DNA from: an uncultured Lachnospiraceae bacterium
GTDB taxonomy: Bacteria > Bacillota > Clostridia > Lachnospirales > Lachnospiraceae
Length of the DNA stretch: 64,000 bases
Direction of reading: 5' to 3'
Assembly (NCBI GenBank): GCA_947589155.1
Contig: CANQBH010000004.1
Coordinates: forward strand, 26,681 to 90,680
This document shows, piece after piece, positions 45,016 through 51,704 of the stretch; positions within the stretch are counted from its first letter, which is position 1; each line of letters begins with the position of its first letter. A program made the translations under genes and the position numbers. The notes under the pieces were generated by a model that did not search any database, was not told where the DNA came from, and saw only the letters and a list, made by a program, of their open reading frames with translations.

Positions 45016-45777
45016 ATGAAGTATTTTGTATGGAGTTTTGACGACGGGCTGGAAGAAGACAAGCAGATCATCCGTATCCTCAGGAAGAATCATATGGGCG
45101 CGACGTTCAACTTAAATTCCGCGCTGTTCGGGAAAAGGCAGATGATCGGAAGGATCGGGAATCTGGGGATCAAAGAAGTGCCGCTGGAGCGGTTTGACGA
45201 GCGGCGGGCATCTTTGTTAAAATACAGTATCCATTACCGCATACCAAAAGACGAGATCGCGGATGTGTACGAAGGTTTTGAGATCGCTTCGCATACGGCG
45301 GAACACGTCTCGCTTGTCGGCTGCAGCGATGCGGAGTGCCAAAGACAGGTGAGATCCGATCAGGAGATCCTCGGCGGGATGTTTCACACAAAGATCAGCG
45401 GTTTTGCCTATCCGTTCGGCAGATACCGGGAAACGACAAAGCGGCAGTTGGAGCAGTGCGGGATCGTTTATGCGCGGACCGCGTCCTTTACTAAGGAGTT
45501 TTCACTGCCGCAGGATCTTTTGGAACTGCCGCTGAACGGCTGGCATATCCGCAAGGACGCGCTTGCGCGGGTGCGGGAATTTGCAGAGGCGGAATCGGAA
45601 CGGGATCTGTTCTTTCTGATGTTCGCCCACGGGTATGAATTTGATTTTCAGACCAAAGAGAGCAACTTTGAAAAATTCAAGCGGATCTGCGATCTGGTGG
45701 CAGGGCGGGAGGATATCGTCTGCTGTTCCACCGGAGAAGCGATCAGGGCCATACGGGAGGGGAAGCATGAGAGTTGA
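45016..45777 (+). CDS. polysaccharide deacetylase, NodB/CE4-like
   Basis: 253 residues. Motif 1 is SFDDG (Asp base and metal ligand) at residues 7-11, motif 2 EIASHTAEHVSL supplies two metal-binding His, and motif 3 is AYPFGRYRE. Motif 5-like FMFAHGYEFDF holds the catalytic His. No signal peptide, so it is a cytosolic deacetylase. CE4 enzymes remove N- or O-acetyl groups from xylan, chitin or peptidoglycan; next to a GH3 glycosidase and three serine esterases, acetylated oligosaccharide is the likeliest substrate. It starts one base after the preceding stop. Confidence 0.88.
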   Translation: MKYFVWSFDDGLEEDKQIIRILRKNHMGATFNLNSALFGKRQMIGRIGNLGIKEVPLERFDERRASLLKYSIHYRIPKDEIADVYEGFEIASHTAEHVSLVGCSDAECQRQVRSDQEILGGMFHTKISGFAYPFGRYRETTKRQLEQCGIVYARTASFTKEFSLPQDLLELPLNGWHIRKDALARVREFAEAESERDLFFLMFAHGYEFDFQTKESNFEKFKRICDLVAGREDIVCCSTGEAIRAIREGKHES

Positions 45778-46429
45778 AACGCAGAACGGATCGCGTGCGC
45801 TGGATCTGTTTTTTTACATTTACAACGTGGTGAAAAGAAGGCGTTATCGAAAGGAAAACAAGCGCGTACAAAGCGGCGCGGTGGTCTTTTTCGGGGATAG
45901 CATCACGGACCGGTGCGACTTAAAGACCTATTATCCCGACATTTACGCGCTGAACCGCGGCATTTCCGGAAATACCTGCAGCGATCTTTACCATCGGCTG
46001 GACGTATCCGTCTGCGAAGCCCGGCCTTCCAAGATCGTACTGCTGGCAGGAATCAACGACATGATGAATCTGGAACGGTCCGCCGAGGAGACCGCGCGGC
46101 GCTATGAGATCCTTCTGCGCGCCCTGCGTGAAAAATGTCCCGACGTCCCGCTGATCTGCCAGTCCGTCTATCCGGGCTACGACGCGGAGAAAAACAAAAA
46201 GAACCGCGGCCTCATTTTCCCGATCAAGGCGCTGACGCCGGACATTATCAGGTTAAACGAACGTATCCGCGAACTGTGCGGGACTTACGGCGCGGTCTAT
46301 GTCGATGTGTTCTCCCGATTGCAGCGGTCGGACGGCACGATGGATCCTGCGTACAGCGACGACGGCTGCCACCCGAACGATGCGGGATACCGGATCGCGG
46401 CGGAAGTCCTGCGGGGCTGTCTGGGATGA
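45767..46429 (+). CDS. cytosolic SGNH/GDSL hydrolase
   Basis: 220 residues from the ATG behind ACGGGAGGGGAAGC, overlapping the deacetylase gene by 11 bp; longer frames run deep into that gene. Block I is FFGDSITDRCD with the nucleophilic Ser, block II NRGISGNTCSDL with the oxyanion Gly, block III LLAGINDMMN, and block V DDGCHPNDAGY with the catalytic Asp/His. This is the arrangement of acetylxylan-esterase-like and platelet-activating-factor-like SGNH enzymes. Last gene of the GH3 operon. Confidence 0.88.
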   Translation: MRVETQNGSRALDLFFYIYNVVKRRRYRKENKRVQSGAVVFFGDSITDRCDLKTYYPDIYALNRGISGNTCSDLYHRLDVSVCEARPSKIVLLAGINDMMNLERSAEETARRYEILLRALREKCPDVPLICQSVYPGYDAEKNKKNRGLIFPIKALTPDIIRLNERIRELCGTYGAVYVDVFSRLQRSDGTMDPAYSDDGCHPNDAGYRIAAEVLRGCLG

Positions 46430-46461
46430 AGGGCTGGGGAAAGATAAGTACAAAATGATTT

Positions 46462-46488
46462 TTGAAAATACGCACAGTGTGCTATAAT
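46462..46488 (+). promoter_or_regulatory. promoter of ychF
   Basis: Consensus -10 TATAAT (46483-46488) with an extended TGC in front and a -35-like TTGAAA (46462-46467) at a short 15-bp spacing. The extended -10 probably compensates for the spacing. Confidence 0.65.
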
Positions 46489-46532
46489 GACAATGTCAAA
46501 CCATCAGACGACCCAAAGGAGGAATAGAAAAC

Positions 46533-47630
46533 ATGAAACTTGGCATTGTCGGCCTTCCCAACGTGGGAAAGAGCACATTATTCAATTCACTGACAAAGGC
46601 CGGAGCGGAGTCGGCGAACTATCCGTTCTGCACGATCGACCCGAACGTGGGGATCGTCGCCGTGCCGGACGAAAGGCTGGAAAATCTGGCCGAACTCTAC
46701 CATTCCAGGAAGGTCACGCCGGCCGTGATCGAATTTGTGGATATCGCGGGACTGGTCAGGGGCGCGAGCAAAGGCGAAGGACTCGGCAATCAGTTTTTGG
46801 CAAATATTCGGGAATGTGACGCCATCGTGCATGTGGTGCGCTGTTTTGAAGATGACAATATCGTGCATGTGGACGGCAGTATCGACGCGCTGCGCGATAT
46901 CGAAACGATCGATCTGGAACTGCTGTTTTCGGACATGGAGATTTTGGAGCGGCGCTACGCCAAGATCTCAAAGGCCGCGCGGATGGATAAGTCGCTGCAG
47001 AAAGAAGCGGCGATGCAGGAGCGCCTAAAGGCGCATATGGAAGCCGGAAACATGGCAAAGACGTTTGAGACGAAGGACGAGGACGAGGAGGCGTATCTCA
47101 GGAGTTACGGCCTTTTGACGGCAAAGCCCGTCATCTATGCCGCGAACGTCGCGGAAAAGGACGTGGCGTCCGACGGCGAAGGCGTGGCGCAGGTCAAGGC
47201 GGTCCGCGAATATGCGGCGAAGGAAAACAGCGAGGTCTTCGTGATCTGCGCCGAGATCGAGCAGGAGATCTCGGAACTGGAAGACGACGAAAAAGCCATG
47301 TTTTTGGAAGAACTCGGCATGAAGGAGTCCGGCCTTGACAAACTGATCCGCGCAAGTTATCATCTGCTCGGCCTGATCAGTTATCTGACGTCAGGCGAGG
47401 ATGAGACAAGGGCGTGGACGATCCGGCGCGGCACCAAAGCGCCGCAGGCCGCCGGAAAGATCCACAGCGATTTTGAGCGCGGCTTTATCAAAGCGGAAGT
47501 CGTCAATTACGACGATCTCCTGTCATGCGGGAGCATGGCGGCGGCAAGGGATAAAGGCCTTGTGAGAATGGAAGGCAAAGACTATATCGTGGAAGACGGG
47601 GACGTCATCCTGTTCCGCTTCAACGTATAA
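46533..47630 (+). CDS. ychF: redox-regulated ATPase/GTPase YchF (OLA1 family)
   Basis: 365 residues. G1 is GLPNVGKST (residues 6-14), G3 [20 protein letters not shown], and the NKxD-like specificity motif is replaced by YAANVAE, as in OLA1 proteins, which prefer ATP. A coiled-coil insert and a C-terminal TGS domain ([20 protein letters not shown], then FERGFIKAE) are present. It associates with ribosomes and is linked to translation and oxidative stress. ACCCAAAGGAGGAAT precedes the ATG. It appears monocistronic with its own promoter. Confidence 0.96.
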   Translation: MKLGIVGLPNVGKSTLFNSLTKAGAESANYPFCTIDPNVGIVAVPDERLENLAELYHSRKVTPAVIEFVDIAGLVRGASKGEGLGNQFLANIRECDAIVHVVRCFEDDNIVHVDGSIDALRDIETIDLELLFSDMEILERRYAKISKAARMDKSLQKEAAMQERLKAHMEAGNMAKTFETKDEDEEAYLRSYGLLTAKPVIYAANVAEKDVASDGEGVAQVKAVREYAAKENSEVFVICAEIEQEISELEDDEKAMFLEELGMKESGLDKLIRASYHLLGLISYLTSGEDETRAWTIRRGTKAPQAAGKIHSDFERGFIKAEVVNYDDLLSCGSMAAARDKGLVRMEGKDYIVEDGDVILFRFNV

Positions 47631-47648
47631 ACAGGGTCACAGAATCAG

Positions 47649-47677
47649 CCCCTCCGGCATACCTTATACCGGAGGGG
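47649..47677 (+). promoter_or_regulatory. hairpin enclosing the ribosome binding site of ylmC/ymxH
   Basis: CCCCTCCGG (47649-47657) is perfectly complementary to CCGGAGGGG (47669-47677), with an 11-nt loop. The 3' arm contains the GGAGGGG ribosome site of the next gene, 5 bp from its ATG. There is no T-run, so it is not a standard terminator. As drawn it would hide the ribosome site. Confidence 0.6.
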
Positions 47678-47681
47678 TATT

Positions 47682-47939
47682 ATGATGCTGTTATGTGAAT
47701 TGCAGGCAAAAGACGTCATCAACGTCGGTACGGCGAAGTGTCTGGGGCGCGTCATGGATCTCGAGATCGACGAGTGCCGAGGGTGTATCTGCACGCTGAT
47801 CGTGCCGTCGCCGGGCAAATTCTGCGGGTGTTTTTTCCATGACTGTGAATATTGGATCCCGTGGAAATGCGTTCTTCGTGTCGGCAAGGACATGATCCTT
47901 GTGGACGTCTGTGAAAAGGATGTTGTCCGCAAACCTTGA
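47682..47939 (+). CDS. YlmC/YmxH-family PRC-barrel protein
   Basis: 85 residues (an in-frame ATG one codon later is equally possible). It matches the YlmC/YmxH pattern: LCELQAKDVINVGTAKCLG, then DLEIDECRGCICTLIVPSPGKF and EYWIPWKCVLRVGKDMILVDV. The family is small and conserved in endospore-formers and their relatives, annotated as sporulation-associated; its biochemical role is unknown. It has six cysteines, more than usual. Its ribosome site is inside a strong hairpin, which suggests conditional translation. Confidence 0.85.
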   Translation: MMLLCELQAKDVINVGTAKCLGRVMDLEIDECRGCICTLIVPSPGKFCGCFFHDCEYWIPWKCVLRVGKDMILVDVCEKDVVRKP

Positions 47940-47965
47940 CAAAAATAGCATATATTGTGTAAAAT
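47936..47965 (+). promoter_or_regulatory. promoter of nrdR
   Basis: -35 TTGACA (47936-47941) overlapping the stop codon of the previous gene, an 18-bp spacer and -10 TAAAAT (47960-47965). Confidence 0.75.
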
Positions 47966-48021
47966 ATGTCTATATATGTGGTTTTTGGGGCTATATCTTG
48001 TAGGGAAACGGAGGAAAAACT

Positions 48022-48474
48022 ATGAAATGTCCTTTTTGCAGCAGTGAGAACACAAGGGTCATCGACTCAAGGCCGGCGGACGACAACAATTCTATCCGCC
48101 GCCGCCGGATGTGCGATGAGTGCGGAAAGCGTTTCACGACATACGAAAAGGTGGAGACGATCCCGCTGATCGTCATAAAAAAAGACAACAACCGCGAGCA
48201 GTACGACCGCTCAAAGATCGAGTCCGGTGTCCTGCGGGCGTGCCACAAGCGCCCGATCTCCGCAAACGACATCTCGCGTCTGATCGACGACGTGGAGACG
48301 GAGATCTTTGCCCGCGAGGAAAAGGAGATCTCCAGCGATGAGATCGGCGAGATCGTCATGGATAAGATCAAAGATCTTGACGACGTCGCATACGTCCGGT
48401 TCGCTTCCGTCTACCGCGAATTTAAGGATGTCAACACATTTATGAGCGAACTGAAAAAAATGTTAGACAATTAA
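48022..48474 (+). CDS. nrdR: transcriptional repressor NrdR
   Basis: 150 residues. The zinc ribbon is C3-x2-C6 and C31-x2-C34 (MKCPFCSSENTRVIDSRPA, MCDECGKRFTTYE). The ATP-cone domain follows (IKKDNNREQYDRSKIESGVLRACHKRPIS). It represses ribonucleotide reductase genes when dATP is bound. No nrd gene is in this window. ACGGAGGAAAAACT precedes the ATG. Confidence 0.97.
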   Translation: MKCPFCSSENTRVIDSRPADDNNSIRRRRMCDECGKRFTTYEKVETIPLIVIKKDNNREQYDRSKIESGVLRACHKRPISANDISRLIDDVETEIFAREEKEISSDEIGEIVMDKIKDLDDVAYVRFASVYREFKDVNTFMSELKKMLDN

Positions 48475-48549
48475 GGGGTTAGCAAAGGAGGGAAAACAGC
48501 CGATAACATAGATGTAAAGCGATAAAACGATACATCAGGAGAGAAATTC

Positions 48550-48909
48550 ATGAACATTTCAGGTATTCGCCCGGTCAGCGGATTTTATGACTATGGCAAA
48601 ACCGACCGGATACTTCCGGAAGCGCAGGAAGCGCAGCAGGAAGAAAAAATTGCCGAGAACGAGAACACGGCGGAAGAAGCGGCGCAGACATTCGGCGCAT
48701 ACGACTATGTCAAACAGTACGACCCCGATCAGGTGTACAGCCTCAAGGGAGAGGACAGCGACATCCGTTCTCGGGACGTGCAGAAAGCGATCTCGGATAT
48801 GCAGAAGGATCAGGTCATCCGGCAGTATCATTACTTTGTCGGATCCGCTCTCGAGGCGCAGAGCCGTGGAGCGTCGCCGGTACGGGTGATGGAAGATTTT
48901 ACATTGTAA
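48550..48909 (+). CDS. conserved hypothetical protein (Lachnospiraceae-type)
   Basis: 119 residues beginning MNISGIRPVSGFYDY. The middle (about 22-48) is an acidic, E/Q/A-rich low-complexity stretch. The second half, with many D, Q and R and the segment RQYHYFVGSALEAQSRGA, looks structured. No signal peptide or membrane span. I recall similar uncharacterised proteins in Lachnospiraceae but no function. AGGAGAGAAATTC precedes the start. A hairpin terminator follows. Confidence 0.7.
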   Translation: MNISGIRPVSGFYDYGKTDRILPEAQEAQQEEKIAENENTAEEAAQTFGAYDYVKQYDPDQVYSLKGEDSDIRSRDVQKAISDMQKDQVIRQYHYFVGSALEAQSRGASPVRVMEDFTL

Positions 48910-48923
48910 AAATATTGCATTAT

Positions 48924-48955
48924 AAGACGCAGTCGGGATACCGGCTGCGTCTTTT
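48924..48955 (+). terminator. intrinsic terminator
   Basis: AAGACGCAG-T-CGG / CCG-G-CTGCGTCTT followed by TT. It ends the gene at 48550-48909 and isolates the AT-rich block that follows. Confidence 0.85.
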
Positions 48956-48990
48956 GTTGTGTCGATTATGCAAACGCAAACTTTGAAATA

Positions 48991-49110
48991 TGAATTAACG
49001 ATTAGAATTAACGAAATCGTTAATTCTAATCATATTATCGTTAATTCTAAAAATATATCGTTAATTCTGGAATAATTATCGTTAATTCTTAGACCTCAAT
49101 CGTTGATTCT
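48991..49110. repeat. phased 11-bp repeat array upstream of the AlbA-like gene
   Basis: Five direct copies of TCGTTAATTCT begin at 49017, 49038, 49058, 49079 and 49100 (the last with G for A at position 6). They are spaced 21, 20, 21 and 21 bp, i.e. two helical turns, so all face the same side of the DNA. Two inverted copies lie at 48991-49001 (first base differs) and 49004-49014. The second of these and the first direct copy form a perfect inverted repeat, AGAATTAACGA-AA-TCGTTAATTCT. The array ends on the -35 box of the next gene. It looks like a cooperative regulator-binding site, probably for the protein at 49169-50593. Confidence 0.85.
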
Positions 49111-49138
49111 TGATTTTTTTGTTTGGTTTTGATAAAAT
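49110..49138 (+). promoter_or_regulatory. promoter of the AlbA-like gene
   Basis: -35 TTGATT (49110-49115), a 17-bp spacer and -10 TAAAAT (49133-49138). The repeat array touches the -35 box. Confidence 0.7.
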
Positions 49139-49168
49139 GATATCAGCATTTTCAAGGAGGCATCGTTT

Positions 49169-50593
49169 ATGCAAACGGAAGTTCTAAAAGAATTGGTTTT
49201 CGATATCAACACATTAAAGACCGAAACACAAACCATTGAACTGAAGGCTGCGGTACAAGGTTGCCCAACACGGTTGTATGATACGCTCTCCTCTTTTTCT
49301 AATCAGGATGAAGGCGGCATTCTTATTTTCGGCGTTGATGAGTCGGACAATTATGCGATCAAAGGCGTGTATGACGCGCACGATCTTCAAAAGAAAATTA
49401 CGGAACAGTGTAAGCAAATGGAGCCTTCGGTTCGAGCGCTGTTTACCGTTTGCGACATTGACGGGAAGGCGGTTGTATCTGCGGAAATACCGGGTGTAGA
49501 TATTTCTGAACGCCCCGTTTTTTATAAAGGCGTCGGGCGGATCAAAGGGTCTTATGTGCGTGTCGGAGAATCCGACGAGCCGATGAGCGAATATGAAATA
49601 TACAGTTACGAAGCATTCCGCAAAAGAATCCGCGACGATATCCGCACGGTGGATAACGCCAAACTTAATATGATCGATGAAAAGCGTATGTCAGACTATA
49701 TGTCGGCAGTAAAAAATGAACGTAAAAATCTTGCAGATCATGTTACAAAGAGCGAAATTTTGGAACTTATGGGGATTACCAATAATGGGCTTCCTACGCT
49801 TGCGGGACTAATGACCTTTTCAAAATATCCGCAGGCGTACTTTCCGCAACTTTGTATTACCGCCGTTTCTCTTCCGGGAACGGAACAGGGAACGGTAGGT
49901 AATGACGGAGAGCGGTTTATAGATAATAAGCGTATCACAGGTGCAATCCCTGACATGCTGGAAGAAGCAGTTGAATTTGTCCGTAAAAACAGTCGGACAA
50001 AAACGATTATAGATGATAACGGATTACGCGCAGATAAGCCGGAATATCCCGTTACGGCGGTGCGCGAAGCGATATTGAATGCGTTGGTGCACCGCGACTA
50101 CAGCGTTCATACGGAAAATGTTCCGATTCGTATTGAAATGTATCGTGACCGCATGGAAATCGTAAACAGCGGAGGGCTGTACGGACAAATTTCAGTTGAC
50201 GCGCTTGGCAAAGTGCGCCCTGAAACAAGGAATGCCGCGCTTGCAAATATGCTGGAACTTTTGAAGGTGACGGAAAACAGATATTCGGGGATACCGACGA
50301 TGTTGAAAGAATTTGCAAACGCCGGACTTCCGGCGCCGGTGTTTTCCGCTGTTCATGGCGAGTTTAAGGTTGTGATGAAAAACGGCTTATTTTCCGAAAG
50401 GCTGCCCGTTTCCGATTCCCTTGTGGATTTTTGCTCCACGCCGCGTACAAGAGACGAGATTGTCGCGTTTATCGGAAAGTCAAAAAACTATGTCATGTCG
50501 GATATTGTCAATCCGCTTGTCAAAAGCGGTAAACTCAAAATGACGCTGCCGAACAAGCCGAAAAGTTCAAATCAAAAATTTGTTAAAGCATAA
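49169..50593 (+). CDS. AlbA_2/Schlafen-domain putative transcriptional regulator with RecG-like C-terminal region
   Basis: 474 residues. The N-terminal 130 residues are an AlbA_2 (Schlafen) domain (TETQTIELKAAVQGCPTRLY, then FSNQDEGGILIFGVDE). The middle and C-terminal part matches the ATPase/HATPase-like region annotated as RecG-like (YPVTAVREAILNALVHRDYS, IRIEMYRDRMEIVNSGGLYG, RNAALANMLELL, MLKEFANAGLPAPVF). The last 50 residues look like a winged helix. Its codon use is more AT-rich than its neighbours and it is flanked by a terminator and its own promoter, suggesting horizontal acquisition. Probably autoregulated through the repeat array. Such proteins are often encoded in accessory or defence regions; a defence role is not shown. 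Confidence 0.82.
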   Translation: MQTEVLKELVFDINTLKTETQTIELKAAVQGCPTRLYDTLSSFSNQDEGGILIFGVDESDNYAIKGVYDAHDLQKKITEQCKQMEPSVRALFTVCDIDGKAVVSAEIPGVDISERPVFYKGVGRIKGSYVRVGESDEPMSEYEIYSYEAFRKRIRDDIRTVDNAKLNMIDEKRMSDYMSAVKNERKNLADHVTKSEILELMGITNNGLPTLAGLMTFSKYPQAYFPQLCITAVSLPGTEQGTVGNDGERFIDNKRITGAIPDMLEEAVEFVRKNSRTKTIIDDNGLRADKPEYPVTAVREAILNALVHRDYSVHTENVPIRIEMYRDRMEIVNSGGLYGQISVDALGKVRPETRNAALANMLELLKVTENRYSGIPTMLKEFANAGLPAPVFSAVHGEFKVVMKNGLFSERLPVSDSLVDFCSTPRTRDEIVAFIGKSKNYVMSDIVNPLVKSGKLKMTLPNKPKSSNQKFVKA

Positions 50594-50623
50594 ATTCTTG
50601 AAATTTATCACAATGCAAATTTA

Positions 50624-50652
50624 TTGCGGAGCCCACGCAGATTGATTATAAT
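50624..50652 (+). promoter_or_regulatory. promoter of yqeG-rpiB
   Basis: -35 TTGCGG (50624-50629), a 17-bp spacer and consensus -10 TATAAT (50647-50652). Confidence 0.75.
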
Positions 50653-50690
50653 AAAAAGAGATTACGCAAGGGGAAGGATGGAACGCTGTC

Positions 50691-51263
50691 ATGATGCAGA
50701 AATGGTATCCCGGGGATTATGTCGCGTCGGTCTATGAGATCGATTTTGCGGCGCTGGCAAGCGAAGGCTACCGCGGGATCATCTTTGACGTTGACAATAC
50801 GCTGGTGCCGCACGGCGCGCCGGCGGACGAACGGGCGCAGGCGCTGTTTTGCCGCCTGCACAAACTGGGCTTTTCCGCCGTCCTCTTATCCAATAACAAA
50901 GAGCCGCGCGTACAGAGTTTCAGTCGGGACGTGGTATGGGCGGCATATCTCTACAAGGCGGGCAAGCCTGCTCCGGCGGGCTACCGCAGAGCGATGGAGA
51001 TGATGGGAACCGGACCGGAGGACACGCTGTTTATCGGCGATCAGATCTTTACGGATATCTGGGGCGCTAACCTCGCGGGGATCCGCAGCGTGATGGTCGC
51101 GCCGGTGCTGCCGTGGAAGGAGGAGATACAGATCATCCTCAAGCGTGTGCCGGAAGCCTTGGTGCTGGCGGGATACCGGCGTTATAAAAAGCATGGCGGC
51201 AGGGTCTTACCGGTGCCGCGGTTGAGCAAAGGAGACATTCATGAAGATAGGGATCGGAAATGA
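50691..51263 (+). CDS. yqeG: YqeG-family HAD-IIIA phosphatase
   Basis: 190 residues (a second ATG one codon later is equally possible; the ribosome site is weak). HAD motif I is FDVDNTLVPHG (about residues 31-41), motif II LLSNNKEPRV, motif III lysine in YKAGKPAP, and motif IV GDQIFTDIWGANLAG. In Bacillus the yqeG gene heads the ribosome-assembly yqeH cluster; related proteins act as phosphatidylglycerophosphatases. Here it overlaps rpiB by 23 bp instead, so genomic context does not settle the substrate. Confidence 0.9.
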   Translation: MMQKWYPGDYVASVYEIDFAALASEGYRGIIFDVDNTLVPHGAPADERAQALFCRLHKLGFSAVLLSNNKEPRVQSFSRDVVWAAYLYKAGKPAPAGYRRAMEMMGTGPEDTLFIGDQIFTDIWGANLAGIRSVMVAPVLPWKEEIQIILKRVPEALVLAGYRRYKKHGGRVLPVPRLSKGDIHEDRDRK

Positions 51264-51687
51264 CCATGCGGCGCTGGAACTGAAGCGCGAGTTAAAAGAC
51301 TATATGGAATCGCTGGGGCATGAGGTCACGGATTACGGGACGAACACGCCGGACAGTTGCCATTATCCCGTGTACGGGGAGAGGGTCGGCCGCGCGGTCG
51401 TATCGGGCGAGGTGGACTGCGGCGTGCTGCTCTGCGGTACGGGCGTGGGAATCTCCATCGCGGCGAACAAGGTGGACGGCGTGCGCGCCGCGGTGTGCTC
51501 GGATGTGACGACGGCGCATCTGGTCAAAGAGCACAACAACGCCAATATCATCGCGATGGGCGCGCGGATCGTCGGGGGCGAACTTGCAAAAGATATCCTG
51601 CGGGCCTATCTGGAAGCGGAATTTCTGGGCGGGCGGCACCAGACGCGGATCGATATGATCCATGAGATCGAAGCACGAAAAGAATAA
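51241..51687 (+). CDS. rpiB: ribose-5-phosphate isomerase B
   Basis: 148 residues, the RpiB/LacAB fold. It shows IGNDHAALELKREL at the N-terminus, the active-site cysteine region GVLLCGTGVGISIAANK, the phosphate-binding His in NNANIIAMGARI and the tail GGRHQTRIDMI. It interconverts ribose 5-phosphate and ribulose 5-phosphate. CAAAGGAGACATTC precedes the ATG inside the yqeG frame. An allose- or galactose-6-phosphate isomerase role is possible but less likely. Confidence 0.94.
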   Translation: MKIGIGNDHAALELKRELKDYMESLGHEVTDYGTNTPDSCHYPVYGERVGRAVVSGEVDCGVLLCGTGVGISIAANKVDGVRAAVCSDVTTAHLVKEHNNANIIAMGARIVGGELAKDILRAYLEAEFLGGRHQTRIDMIHEIEARKE

Positions 51688-51704
51688 GCGGGAGAAAATA
51701 ACCT

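Noticed and set aside
47649..47677. The hairpin before ylmC/ymxH as terminator of ychF
   Set aside because: There is no T-run; the next bases are TATTATGATG, and the 3' arm is the ribosome site of the following gene.
48991..49110. The repeat array as a CRISPR or replication-origin iteron set
   Set aside because: Repeats are only 11 bp with spacers of 9-10 bp, there are no cas or replication genes, and the array abuts a promoter, so a regulatory array fits better.
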